This document shows positions 11,192 to 21,391 of a stretch of DNA of 64,000 bases, piece after piece. A program made the position numbers and the translations under genes. This DNA is from Auxenochlorella pyrenoidosa (Eukaryota; Chlorophyta; Trebouxiophyceae; Chlorellales; Chlorellaceae). The stretch lies in assembly GCA_001430745.1 (NCBI GenBank), contig KQ482066.1:762588-826587 (forward strand). The letters run 5' to 3'. The notes below the pieces were generated by a model. It had not been told where the DNA came from, did not search any database, and was given only the letters and a program-made list of their open reading frames with translations. How positions within the stretch are numbered: position 1 is the stretch's first letter; each line of letters starts with the position of its first letter.

Positions 11192-14100
11192 ATGAACCAA
11201 CTTCAGTCGCACCCAATTTTAGCCGACAGCTTCAGGACGGCCGGCAGCCTCACCAGCGCCATGAGCGGGCAGCTGGATGATGACGATGCACTCACGGAGC
11301 CCCTGCTGCAGCAGGAGGGCGGGGATGCTGGCAGCGTTAGCAAGCCGCCGGCGGCTCGGCAGGTGCGTCTGTGCGTCGTGGGGAGGGCTTTTTCAGATTT
11401 GGCTTGCTGTTTTACAGTTGGAGTGTGCCCTCCGCCCCGTTGATGCTGCCAGATGACAGTGGCACGAGAACTTTGTGATCATGATCGAAATGCTTGGCTT
11501 GCAGCGCTTAGCGCCAGAAGCCGACCTTGCCCACTGCGAACAAGTATGGCTTGGCCAGCTGCAAACAAGCGTTGATCCACGCCTTGCGGCGTGCATACTG
11601 CATGTACAAATTCAAGCGCTCCCTCCCCGTATGCAGCGTCCCGGCCCATCGCCCCTGGGTAGAGGCAGCAGCAATGCCCTTCCGACGATGCACAGCATGC
11701 TGCTTGAGGACTCCCCGTCTGCCACGCCTGGCAGCGGCCTGCTCGTCAGCATCATCATCCTTTCCAAGACGATCATGGGAGCAGGTGAGCGGCGGCCTTT
11801 TACGTTTTGGAGCACGCATCCCTGCATCGCCCTGGTGTTCCTTGCATTTGCGCCGGCAATGCCTCCCCCCCCCCCCCCCCCCCTCGTGCTGTGCTTCTGC
11901 CTCACCACAGCAGATGCTGCCTGGGGCAGTGCTCAACTTGCAGGCTTGTTCCTCACCCGGCGCTGACACTCCTGCCTGCCTTCTGACGGTAATCAACGCA
12001 GGGATGGCGGCGCTGCCACGGGCGTTCATCATGCTGGGCGCGCTGTTTGCGGGCAGCTTCCTGCTGCTGATTGCCTACATGAACCACTGGAGCGTGGATG
12101 CGCTGACGCTGGGAACAGTCATCACCGGTGCGCGCCTGCGCTTGCAGCTGCCGCCCTGCATGTATGCCGAGGTTGCGGGCACATAGGCTGCTGGAACACG
12201 ACTGATTGCGCGCGCATAGGTTGTTGGGACGCGATCGATTGCGCCCTTCTGCGTGAACTTAATGACCTGCAGGCCACATGAGCTACCCCGAGGTGGTGCG
12301 CGTGCTGTGCGGCCGCTCCGGCGCCTTGCTGCTGCAGCTGTCGCTGGTCTTTCGTTGCGCCGGGCTGCTGATTGTGTACGTGAGTCGCACAGGCCTGGGC
12401 CATTTGCTGGCTGCTTGCATGCGTGCAGTACCGCCGACACCTTGCTGCGCCGCGCTGCTGCTTCCGCATGTGATCTGGCACCCAAACTCCCTGCATGTGC
12501 ATGTCCTGCCTGGTCTTCGTCTGCCATGTTGATGAGGCCAGCCGTCATCTGCTTGGATTGGGTGTAGAGCCGCCCTGCCATCGCCAACCAGCAGTACCCA
12601 ACATTGGTTGTTTTACCCTACTTCCCTTTCTGCTCAGATCATCATCACTGCTGACGTGCTGGCCGGCCACCCGGGGTCGCCGGGCCTGCTGTGCGACTTG
12701 CTGGGAGGTGACGCCGGCGGGTGGTGCGCCAACCGGTCCCTGGCAGCAGGCGCTGTTGCAGGTGCGTCATTTCCCCACATAGCAGTGCCGACGAATAGAT
12801 GTGAGCAAGTCCTTTGCTGTCCAGCCACGCCAGCCGAGCGTGGGCTGCTGCTGCAACAGTCGTTGTCTACCTCGGGTGGCATGCTGCTGCAGTGCTGTTC
12901 ATGGCGCCGCTCATCACGCCCAAGCGCCTGTCCTCCACCGCTCTCACCAGGTGGGCGGCGCGCGCCAGCCTCCACTGATCCTTGCTGCGCATCCTTGCTG
13001 CGCATCAGAGCCAAAAGTGCTGCACTGCCGCGTTTGCGCGCTAGTCCTACGATACCATCTTTCAACAAGCAGCCCACTCACTTCTCATCCCCCTCAACCC
13101 TCTGCAGCTGGCTGGGCCTGGCCGCCGTCTCTGTGTGGGTGGCAGTCACTCTGGTGCTTGTTGCAATTGCGGCAGCCACGGGCGCCGCGCACCCCATCCA
13201 GTGGCTGCCAAACCTCGAGGCCTTCAGCGGGGGGCGTGCCGAGGTGGCGGTGCAGATTGTTGGGGTGATCCCCGTGCTGGCAACCGCATACACCTGGTGA
13301 GTCTATGTGCAGCATGGCTTGCATGATGAGAGTGTGCGGCAGCGCGGCAGGAAGTTATCCAGCGTGGCTCTGCATGCAGACCCGCAGGCATTCACCATGT
13401 GGCAATGCCTGCTGGCTGGCGGTGGCGGCTTGTGCCTGCACCACCGCCCATAATGCCCTGCGCACAAGCGCTCCAGTGCCTTTGCCCCACCTGCCCACCT
13501 TGCCTTGCCCAGCCAAATGACAATCCACTTCATCATTCGGGACCTGCGGCCTTTCTCGGAGCGGCGAGTGACGATTGTGTCGGTGCGATGGCGTGGCTTG
13601 GCAAGACTGGACCATGACTGCTGCCTGGTTGTCTCTGGCGTGTTGCACCGTGGGCCCAGTGTCATATTAGATGTGTCCATGCACCTGCACGCATCACTGC
13701 CTGCAAGTCCTTTTCTTATGCGAACGATTGCTTGCTGTGCAGGCCGCCGCGGCTGTCATCTGCACCCTCATGTTCCTCACAGTGGCCCTCGGCTCCGAGG
13801 TAGTTCTCACATGGCAGGGTGTCCTGCCATGCAGTATTTTCTTGGAACAACTCTTGGAACGAAGCTGCCTGGGGCCAGGGGCAAAGCGGCTCTCCTGAAC
13901 GACCAGCCCGCATGCAGACCTTCTTTCTTGCAGCAGATGCATGCCGGGGAGGCCGGACAACCGGCTGCGCGCCTCCATGCTGACCTCCTCCCCCCCTGCA
14001 GGTGGCCTTTGGCCCCGACATCCCGGCAGACGTGCTCACGCAGTTCAACGCGGCGCAGCTGTCGCGCCTGGTGGCCCCCTGGCTGGCCCGCCTGCTCTAC

Positions 14101-15254
14101 GTGGCGGTGCGCCTGGGCTTCCTGCTGTCGGTGGTGACCATCTTCCCCATGCAGGTTGGGCTAATGCTGCATGACAGCTTTGACCGCCCTGCCTGAGCTT
14201 TTATCAACCGGTTCTCACACTGCTCACGCATGTCTTGGGCCGTCTCAATGGATGCGCCTGCGCCGCTGGATTGAAGCCTGCCTCCTGCCCCTGCCTGAGC
14301 CACCCGCCCATGCGTGCAACCTTCTTCCCATGTTCTGCTTGTCGTGTGACTGCCGGTTTGTCGCCGTCCCTCCCTGCCCTGACCGAGCAGATGGCGCCGT
14401 ACCGGGAAAGCCTGTCGCGCCTGCTGGCTGGCACCGAGCTCAGCGGCCCGCCTTACTACCTGGTCACGTATGGATCCCTTGGGCTGCTGTACTGGATCGC
14501 CATGTGAGCAGGATCAGGGATTACAAGGGCAGGCACAATCCTTGGCCTACTGCATGCGTTGTGGGCTGGACTGTCGGCCCAGCGGGTTTGCGTGCAGGGA
14601 GGAGAGTGCAGTGCACTAGACTTGCACTTGCCCCTGAGCGCCGCATTGCCTGCCTGCTCGGCCCCCATGCCCGTGTCCCTGGCGCAGGCATGCCGGGAGC
14701 ATCTGGGTGCCAATCCAGTTTGTTGGCGCCACCGCGGGTGAGGCAGAGGCCATCGTGTCTGTCCTCTGCAGTGTGGTTGCCTTGATGGAGTGCAATTGCT
14801 GCCAAGGCCCAGCTTTGCTGTCGCATAACTTTCCTGCTGTTTGCGACAACTTCTTTTGCAGGCGCCCTCATAGCCTTCATCTTCCCGGCGTGGGTAGCCC
14901 TGGAGGCGCTGCGCCGTCAAGACCCTGCAGCCCTGGCCGCCCAGGCAAGCCTCTGCGCACCTGCCTTGCTTGCCAGCTGGATGCTTAAGCTCATTGTGTG
15001 CCCTGCAGTGTGCATCGCATGCTGCCTTGTGCTCAATATGCTGCATTACGCTGCCCACCTCGCTGCATCTCAACCGAAGGCCTGCAAATGTGTTCTCTTT
15101 GTTGTTGATGCAGAGATACTGGCGGTGGAATGCGTATGGCCTCATCGCCCTTGGTATTGTGCAGGCAGTGGCTGGCGTCACCACCGTGATTCTGAACAGC
15201 AGCAAGCACAACAGCGACAGCAGCGGCAGCCCTCTGCTGAGCTATGTCTTCTGA
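11192..15254 (+). CDS. AAAP-family amino-acid transporter
   Basis: A secondary transporter of the amino acid/auxin permease family (SLC32/36/38-like), about 520 aa with roughly 11 membrane segments. Fourteen exons close in phase: 11192-11362, 11637-11784, 12002-12127, 12273-12379, 12638-12761, 12893-12950, 13108-13296, 13513-13567, 13743-13799, 14002-14154, 14391-14503, 14700-14737, 14862-14944 and 15114-15254. Family hallmarks are the hydrophilic N-tail, then LLVSIIILSKTIMGAGMAALP (the unwound first helix with its GAG turn), VLATAYTCQMTIHFIIRDL (the family's conserved Y-x-C-H-like position), and a C-terminal GALIAFIFPAWVALE...RYWRWNAYGLIALGIVQ. The final intron has donor CAG|GCAAGC at 14945. 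Using the alternative GT 54 nt later would insert a loop the family lacks. Substrate and membrane (plasma or vacuolar) cannot be told. Confidence 0.85.
11865..11883. repeat. Homopolymer C tract
   Basis: Nineteen consecutive C in the second intron of the transporter gene, probably its polypyrimidine tract. Assembly length is uncertain. Confidence 0.8.
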
Positions 15255-15888
15255 TGACGGCTGCCGCAATCATGTCGCTTGCTTTAGCCATGTTGTCCAT
15301 CCCTCCTAACACCTCCATGCAACAGCTAGCCCTGACATTCGCCCCTTTGTATGCCTTGTACCAACTCGCCGTCCACGCGCAGGGCAAACCAGCACTGTTC
15401 ACCCCCCCAGCTCATAACCACAGCTGCGCACCATTTCAGTCAGCGCTGTGCAAGTACTGCTTGGTTCTCCCATTGGTCGCAAATCTGCCTTGTATGTACC
15501 TGTGGCGCTGTAAAACGAAAGTGACAGGCTGTGCCGGGAGTGGTTGGCCTCGCTGGCAAAGTTAATGCGCTGTATTGCATAAGCCAAACTGGGGCAAATC
15601 CGCTCGACCATGCCACACGCCGATCATGCTAGCTTCTGCGTCATGAGATGGCTCTTGTTACAGTGATAATGACAGACGTCAGCCAACTTGGGTTCACAGG
15701 TAATGTATTGAAAATAGGGGCAGGCGGCAATGCTGACAGAGAGGGCAGGAAGGTGGGCAGAGGAAAATCTGGAAGGCGACATGAAGAGCGGACATGGCTG
15801 AGGGGATCAGATGGATGGCACAGGGGGCGGCAGGCGGCATGCGCAAGATGGCACTCACAAGCGTGGACGCACTCATTCCGGGCCAGCC
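15255..15888. other. Convergent 3' intergenic region
   Basis: Between the transporter stop and the stop of the small plastid gene on the minus strand. No supported coding signal. Confidence 0.5.
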
Positions 15889-17880
15889 TCATTTCTCGTC
15901 CTTCTTCTTCTTGCCAAAGCCAAAGGCCTTGCCAAGCTGCAGGGAGCAGGGCGAGGGGCCGGCAGTGCCACGAGGCCTTGGCAGCAGGGTCTGGGCAACA
16001 GGAGTGCCAGCGGCGGGCTGAGCAGGAGGCGCCTGCCAGCAAGCACAATCCAGCTAAGTCAAAGCATGCCCGGGGGGGGGCAGTCCTCGGGTGGTGCAGT
16101 GCACCCGCATGCCCGGGTGGGGCGGTGCACGGGTGGGGCGGTGCACGGTCAGCGCCGCCCACCTGCTTCAGGCCCAGCGGGTCATTCTCCAGCTCGGGGT
16201 CGGGGTCGCCCTGGTCCACAAACGGCAGCTGCACGGCACAGCGGCACGCACACGAAGGGCGGGGTGAAGGCGGCGCGTTTGATTCCTCTTGCTGGTTCAA
16301 AAACGGGACTTGCGCCCGGCAGCGGGCGGCACGCCGGCAGATGCGCTTGGGGTGCATCATGTGGAGCATGCCAGGAGAGGCGCGCCAGGCCCTGCTGCGG
16401 CAGGCAGGGAGTGCATGCTCTGCCCCCCCCGCAGGCCGCGTTCCAGGTGCATCCCACTAGCACGAACGCCCGCGGCCCGGGCCTGCGGCTCCCAGAGCCG
16501 GCTGCAACCTCACCCGCAGGTCAAAGCGCTCCGTCTGCACGTGCAGTGGGGTCGGCAGGACAGTGAGCGAGCAGATGTGACCAGAGCTGCTCACCATTTA
16601 CATTTGCACCTTGCAGGTGATGCAGTTCTCCGGCCATTAGTATCAGGCTGGCTTGCAGTCGGCCCCACCTGGTCATAGTCCGGGTTGCCAAAAGGTGCCA
16701 GCGGGACAATGATCCCAAACCTGCAAGCGTGCGCAGAGGGGGAGCGGTGGGTGGTCATGAGCGGGCCAAGCAGGGTTATGCAGGGCAGCAGGCCCGCGCT
16801 GGCGGCGCGCTGGCCACGCGGCCTGGATGCCCGCTGCGGCAGCTCCTGCCGCTGTGTGCATGCGCAGCCCCGCGCCACGCGCGCCGGGCCTCGCGCCCAC
16901 GCAGAGCCTGCTGGCTGCATGGCCGCTGAGCTGGCAGCGGGCCCTCCCCCACCCACTTGGGCACCGGGTTGTCGCGCTCCTCCTGCTCCTTCTTGGCCTT
17001 GAACCGCGCGCGCTTCTCCTCGTCCACCTTCTTCTTGTACTCGGGGTCCTGCATGTACTTGGACACCTCCTTGCGCCGCTCGACCACGCCCTGCGGGGTG
17101 GGGGTGGGGGTGGGAGGGGGTGGTGGCCAGTGTGTGTGTGTGCGGCGGCGACGCAAGAGAAGGGCCCCCCAACCCCCCCCGCGCTCGTCGCGTTTGTGTG
17201 CGTGGGGTGGGGGCGGGTGGGGGCCGGGGGGGGAAGGGGGGGTGGGGGGGGGGCGGGCGTACATGGGAGCATAATAAGAACACGTGCCTGCTGGCCTGGT
17301 GGCGCTAGCGAGCAAGTGAGCGGCGCCCTGCTGGTGCTACGGCGCAGAAAGCTGGGCAAGCACCCGATGGCAGAGCAGGCCCGCCTGCGCGCGCCCCCAC
17401 CTTCTGCCACGAGTTGTTGCGCCGCCGCGCCAGCACCTCCTGCTGCACCCGGTAGGCCTCCTCCTTCTCCTGCTCCTTCTCGCTCTTCTCCCGCTTGCCG
17501 CCGCCAAAGCCAAAGAGAGCGGAGACGCGCAGCGCAGCGGCGGGGGCCCTGCGGAAAGCCAGGGCAGGCGCGCCTCTGTTTTGTGGCAACCCAAACAAAC
17601 AACGCGTTGTTTGAAGCAGTGCCTGGTACAAGGAAGACTTGCGCTGGCAGAAGGAGGGCCCGAAAAGTAGCCTCACGTGGCAGCAACGATGAAGCAGGCA
17701 GCACACGGGCGGCAGTGGCGGCGCAGCAGAGAAGTGGTAGGGCTATCTTTGAAGCCCTGCTGATCAATAAATGTTCTCGTTGAGGTCAAAAGAACAGAAG
17801 ATTCGCTCCTACCTTGCCGCCAGGCGCCGCCCAGCAAGGGGTGAGGCCACAAAGGCCTGCCTCTGCGTGGCGAGCTGCAT
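15889..17880 (-). CDS. Small conserved-looking plastid protein (PLAPFGNPDYD protein)
   Basis: Seven exons close exactly in phase: 17813-17880, 17401-17548, 16957-17090, 16669-16720, 16514-16534, 16163-16228 and 15889-16032, total 210 aa. The N-terminus MQLATQRQAFVASPLAGRR is typical of chloroplast targeting. The mature part opens with FGFGGGKREKSEKEQEKEEA, continues with a long charged helix likely to form a coiled coil (VVERRKEVSKYMQDPEYKK ... FKAKKEQEERDN), then a compact motif block FGIIVPLAPFGNPDYD - TERFDLR - LPFVDQGDPDPEL, and ends FGFGKKKKDEK. The FGFG-K theme at both ends is notable. I do not know the function; a peripheral thylakoid or stromal role is a guess from composition. Confidence 0.65.
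16514..16534 (-). other. 21-nt microexon (TERFDLR)
   Basis: An exon of seven codons flanked by GTGCAG and GTGAGG on the minus strand, phase 0 on both sides. It joins ...NPDYDQ to LPFVDQ... without disturbing frame. Confidence 0.65.
17097..17265. repeat. G-rich low-complexity intron
   Basis: Long runs of G with GT and GGGTG repeats on the plus strand (C-rich in the transcript), inside the intron upstream of exon 3 of the small plastid gene. Likely a polypyrimidine region and G-quadruplex-prone on the opposite strand. Confidence 0.6.
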
Positions 17881-18279
17881 GGAATCTTCTGCAGCACTGC
17901 TGCAAGTGCAACCCACTGCAGACAGCCCGAGAGCTGCAAATCGATCTGGGCTGAGCAGGCCACGCACAGCAGGTCCCTCACACTGCCCTCGTTGTCGCTC
18001 CCAGGTGCGTTTCGTGTTGTCGATCGCCTTGCAGATTACAATGCTCCTGCAACGCGTCCTGAGGGTAGCCTTCGGAGAAACCCCGCACCCTTCGCTCAGA
18101 GCTAGGGTCTCAGTGTCACAACCTACAGGTGCGCAAGCCCAGCAATGGCGCCGCAAAGTGATCTGTCGATTGTGCAGCCGCTGCCGCCGCTTTCTCACCC
18201 CGACACTCCTTACCGCCACCGCGAGTGTGGCTTTGTTTCAGCAGGCCTGGACGCTCATCGGCGCGCTGCAACCGTAGCC
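17881..18279. promoter_or_regulatory. Divergent promoter region, small plastid gene / amidase gene
   Basis: 399 bp between divergent start codons; presumed shared promoter. No motif recognised. Confidence 0.4.
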
Positions 18280-20815
18280 ATGGCAGATGGTGCCCGCAGC
18301 CAGGGTGCCTACATTGGAGATGTGAAGGTGGCTGGAGCCTCGACTGGCCCGCTGCATGGCCTGACAGCTGTCGTCAAGGTGCGGCCCCGGCAAGCCAAGG
18401 CATCCGCGGCAGCATCACCAGGCACTTAAGCGCAAACCTTCCGCGTACTGAACACACAGCAAGCTACAGGATGCTTCCTATCTGCCATTTACTGCAGGAC
18501 TGCTTTGATGTCAAAGGTCACTGCACGGGCAACGGCTCGCCAGCATGGCTAGCCACGCACCCGCCAGCAGACCGGTATGCAGCGGCGGTGCAGGTTCGCA
18601 CCATTCTGCTGTACAAACGGTTGCCGCTGTATTTATTCTCTACCACTCGCACATCAAGCTGCCGGTGTCCAGGCTTGGAGCATGCGCGCAGCCTGCCAGT
18701 GTTCGCATCCGCCCTACCACAGCCATGCTCGGCACTGCACGTGCCCCTGCGCTGCCTTGCACACCGTGCCTGCAGGCCCTGCTGGATGCGGGAGCCACCA
18801 TTGTGGGGAAGAACGTGATGGATGAGATGGCATACTCGCTGGCGGGCGAGAATGCGCACTACGGCACGCCCGCCAACCCGGCAGCTCCCGGGCGCATCCC
18901 CGGGGGGTCGTCCTCGGGGACGGCAGCAGCGGTGGCGGCTGGAGATGCCGACATAGGCCTGGGTGAGGCATTGTTGCCGGGCAGCACGCAGGCCAACTCC
19001 AGCAGAGGCGCTGGCAATGCCTGGAAGGAGCAACGCATGCTGCAAGCAGCACCGAGCAGAGCATGGGGGTCCTGGTGTGCGGGCAGTCGGTGCCGGGCTG
19101 TGCTCCGAGTCGTGCACCCCTGGTGCGCATGCTGCTGCCCTGGCCTCACGGCTGCAGGGGGCGACACGGGAGGCAGCGTGCGTGTTCCCGCCTGCCACTG
19201 CGGCATCCTGGGATTCCGGCCCACCCACGGCCGAGTCTCGCTTGCGGGCGCTGTGCCGCTTGCGCCCAGCTTTGACACAGCAGGCGAGTCGAGGCAGAGC
19301 AGGCCTGTTTTGCACAACTCTTTGCACAACTGATCTAGGGCGCTGCAGCTGGGGAATGTCCGGCTTCTTGCCGCAAAGCCGCGCGGTCCTGCCATGGCGA
19401 GCGCCCTCTGCAGGCTGGTTTGCGCGGGATGCTGCGGTGCTGCGCGCGGCGGGCAGCGTCCTGCTGGACCCCTCCAGCCGGCAGCCGGCGCAGCTGCGCC
19501 GCCTGTTGGTGGCCACAGACGCCTTTGCGCTGGCTGAGGAAGCCACTGTGGCGGCGTTGTATGCGGCCCTGTCAGCGAGGATTGAAGAGGTGCGTGGGTG
19601 CAGGGTTTCCATCTGAGCCTCTGTGTTGTGCACCGGCTCTGACAATCAGGCTGCAATCCTGAGGCCAGTGCACAGTGCAGCTGGCAGGGTGGACATGTTC
19701 GCATTCACTCTCCCGATCCGCGCAGCTTACGCATGTCCTCCTCACTTTGCATCACCACTGTTGCGCGGCTGCCAATTCCCCTTCACTTTGGCCACCTCAG
19801 CAGGTTTCTGCCGTGCTGAGCAAGCCAGAGGAGGTAAATGTGGCCGGCGGCTTGGGCGGCCTGCGGCCCGCCTGGTTTGATGCCTTCCGCCAACACCAGG
19901 CTTTTGAGGTAGGGGGGAGGGTGTTTGTGTAGAGGTGGAAGGGCAAACGGCAACCTACTGATTTGCCTGCTTCTGCACGTCTTCTAGCCAGCGCATGCAG
20001 CCTGCCTGGACCCAGTTGTTGTTACTGATGCCCAGTGCGCCAGGCATGTTGCTTGCTGGAAACCAGTCTCAGCTGTGCACCTTTGTACGGCATTTTGCAG
20101 ACTGCCCTCCTTGCTGCAAGCATACGGAGCCTGCAAGGCCTTTGCTTTGCCGTGCTCGATTGCAACTCTCTGCTGCCCTCTCGCCTGCAGATTTGGCAGC
20201 AACACTGCGAGTGGGTCACTCAGCACAACCCCGACTTTGGGCCGGGCATCAAGGAGCGCTTTGCCATGGCGGCGGGCATCACGCAGCAGCAGTTTGAGGC
20301 GGCGGCAGAGCAGCGCGCAGCAGCGCGGCGGCGCCTGGCAGGCCTGCTGGGCGGCGACGGGGTGCTGGCGCTGCCCACCGCGCCGGCGCCGGCGCCGCGG
20401 CTCAACACCCCAGCGGCAGAGCTGGATGCATTTCGCACATCGCTCATCTCCTTGACCTGCATTGCGGGGCTGTCAGGGTTTCCGCAGGTGCGGCTGCAAG
20501 GCTCTGGCGGCTTAGCCTGTGCGGCAATGGGCCTTTGTGTCTGCGATTCATGCCCTGTTGGCTCAAGATGGCGGCGTGTGTCGCGCTGAGCTGGTTGTTG
20601 CCAGTTGGGGTGCACGGGTGCGAGCTAGGGGCACACTTGAGCACTCCGCCTGCCTGAAGCGGCCGCGACCCTCCGCCCATGCCCCGCAGGTCAACCTCCC
20701 CATTGCCGAGGTGGAAGGCCTGCCGGTGGGGCTGGGGCTCATTGGGCCGCCCGGCAGCGACGAAGACCTGCTGCAGCTGACCGAGCGGCTCATGGCCCTG
20801 CTCCGGCCAGCGTAG
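18280..20815 (+). CDS. Amidase-signature hydrolase, AMI1-like (indole-3-acetamide hydrolase type)
   Basis: An amidase-signature serine hydrolase, 403 aa, close in length and order to plant AMI1, which hydrolyses indole-3-acetamide to auxin. Exons: 18280-18378, 18498-18593, 18776-18962, 19158-19283, 19414-19589, 19804-19908, 20191-20487 and 20690-20815, all in phase. The Ser-cisSer-Lys triad is visible: Lys in [16 protein letters not shown], the middle Ser in [16 protein letters not shown], and the nucleophile in [16 protein letters not shown]. Further AMI1-like landmarks are [18 protein letters not shown] and SFDTAGWFARD. The latter is only read if intron 4 uses the GC donor GCAG|GCGAGT at 19284. 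No targeting peptide is seen, so probably cytosolic. It lacks the TPR tail of Toc64-type relatives. Class is firm; the exact substrate is inferred. Confidence 0.85.
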
Positions 20816-21391
20816 AAGCACTGGCTGCATATTCTCAGAAATCCTTTGATCGTGAGCGACTTGTATGATATTGCCGCAATGCTGCACTGTTCATTGATGC
20901 CGGCAGAACACCCTTCTCAGCCCACAAACTGCAAACGCAGTGGAAGCAGTTGTAAGCAGCTGTTTGCCCGGCCGACTGTGTCTGCAGCACTGAGTAGTGG
21001 TCAGTATGCTGGCAGTGGCTCGCGGGTTCACCTGCTATTGAGCAGTGGGGTTACACCTGACCACAAACAAAGGAAGGAAAGAGCAGACTGAGCAGAGACG
21101 GTCAACGCCGTCCTCTTTCAACACTGCAGTGCAACATATTGCAAAGTGCGAGAAAATCTTGGGGATCAAGCACACCGAATGTTTGGCGAAACGCTGGAAT
21201 AAAGAGCTACAGTAAAGAAAACTGTGCGTAAAAAGCCACATGGCAAGCAGTGGGCAAAGCTGCCACAGCGTTTGAGGTCAGCAGCTTGCGTGTAGTGGCA
21301 GCAACGTGATCAGCAAGAATGGTGGTCACCGCAAGGTAAATAACAATACGTTAGGGCTGGGACACACACGTCAGTTCGTTTTTGACAGGGT
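20816..21391. other. Convergent 3' intergenic region
   Basis: Between the amidase stop (+) and the nucleotide-sugar transporter stop (-). No gene seen. Confidence 0.5.

Noticed and set aside
17097..17265. G-rich block considered as a regulatory G-quadruplex element
   Set aside because: It lies in an intron where its C-rich complement serves as pyrimidine tract. Nothing in the sequence shows a regulatory role.
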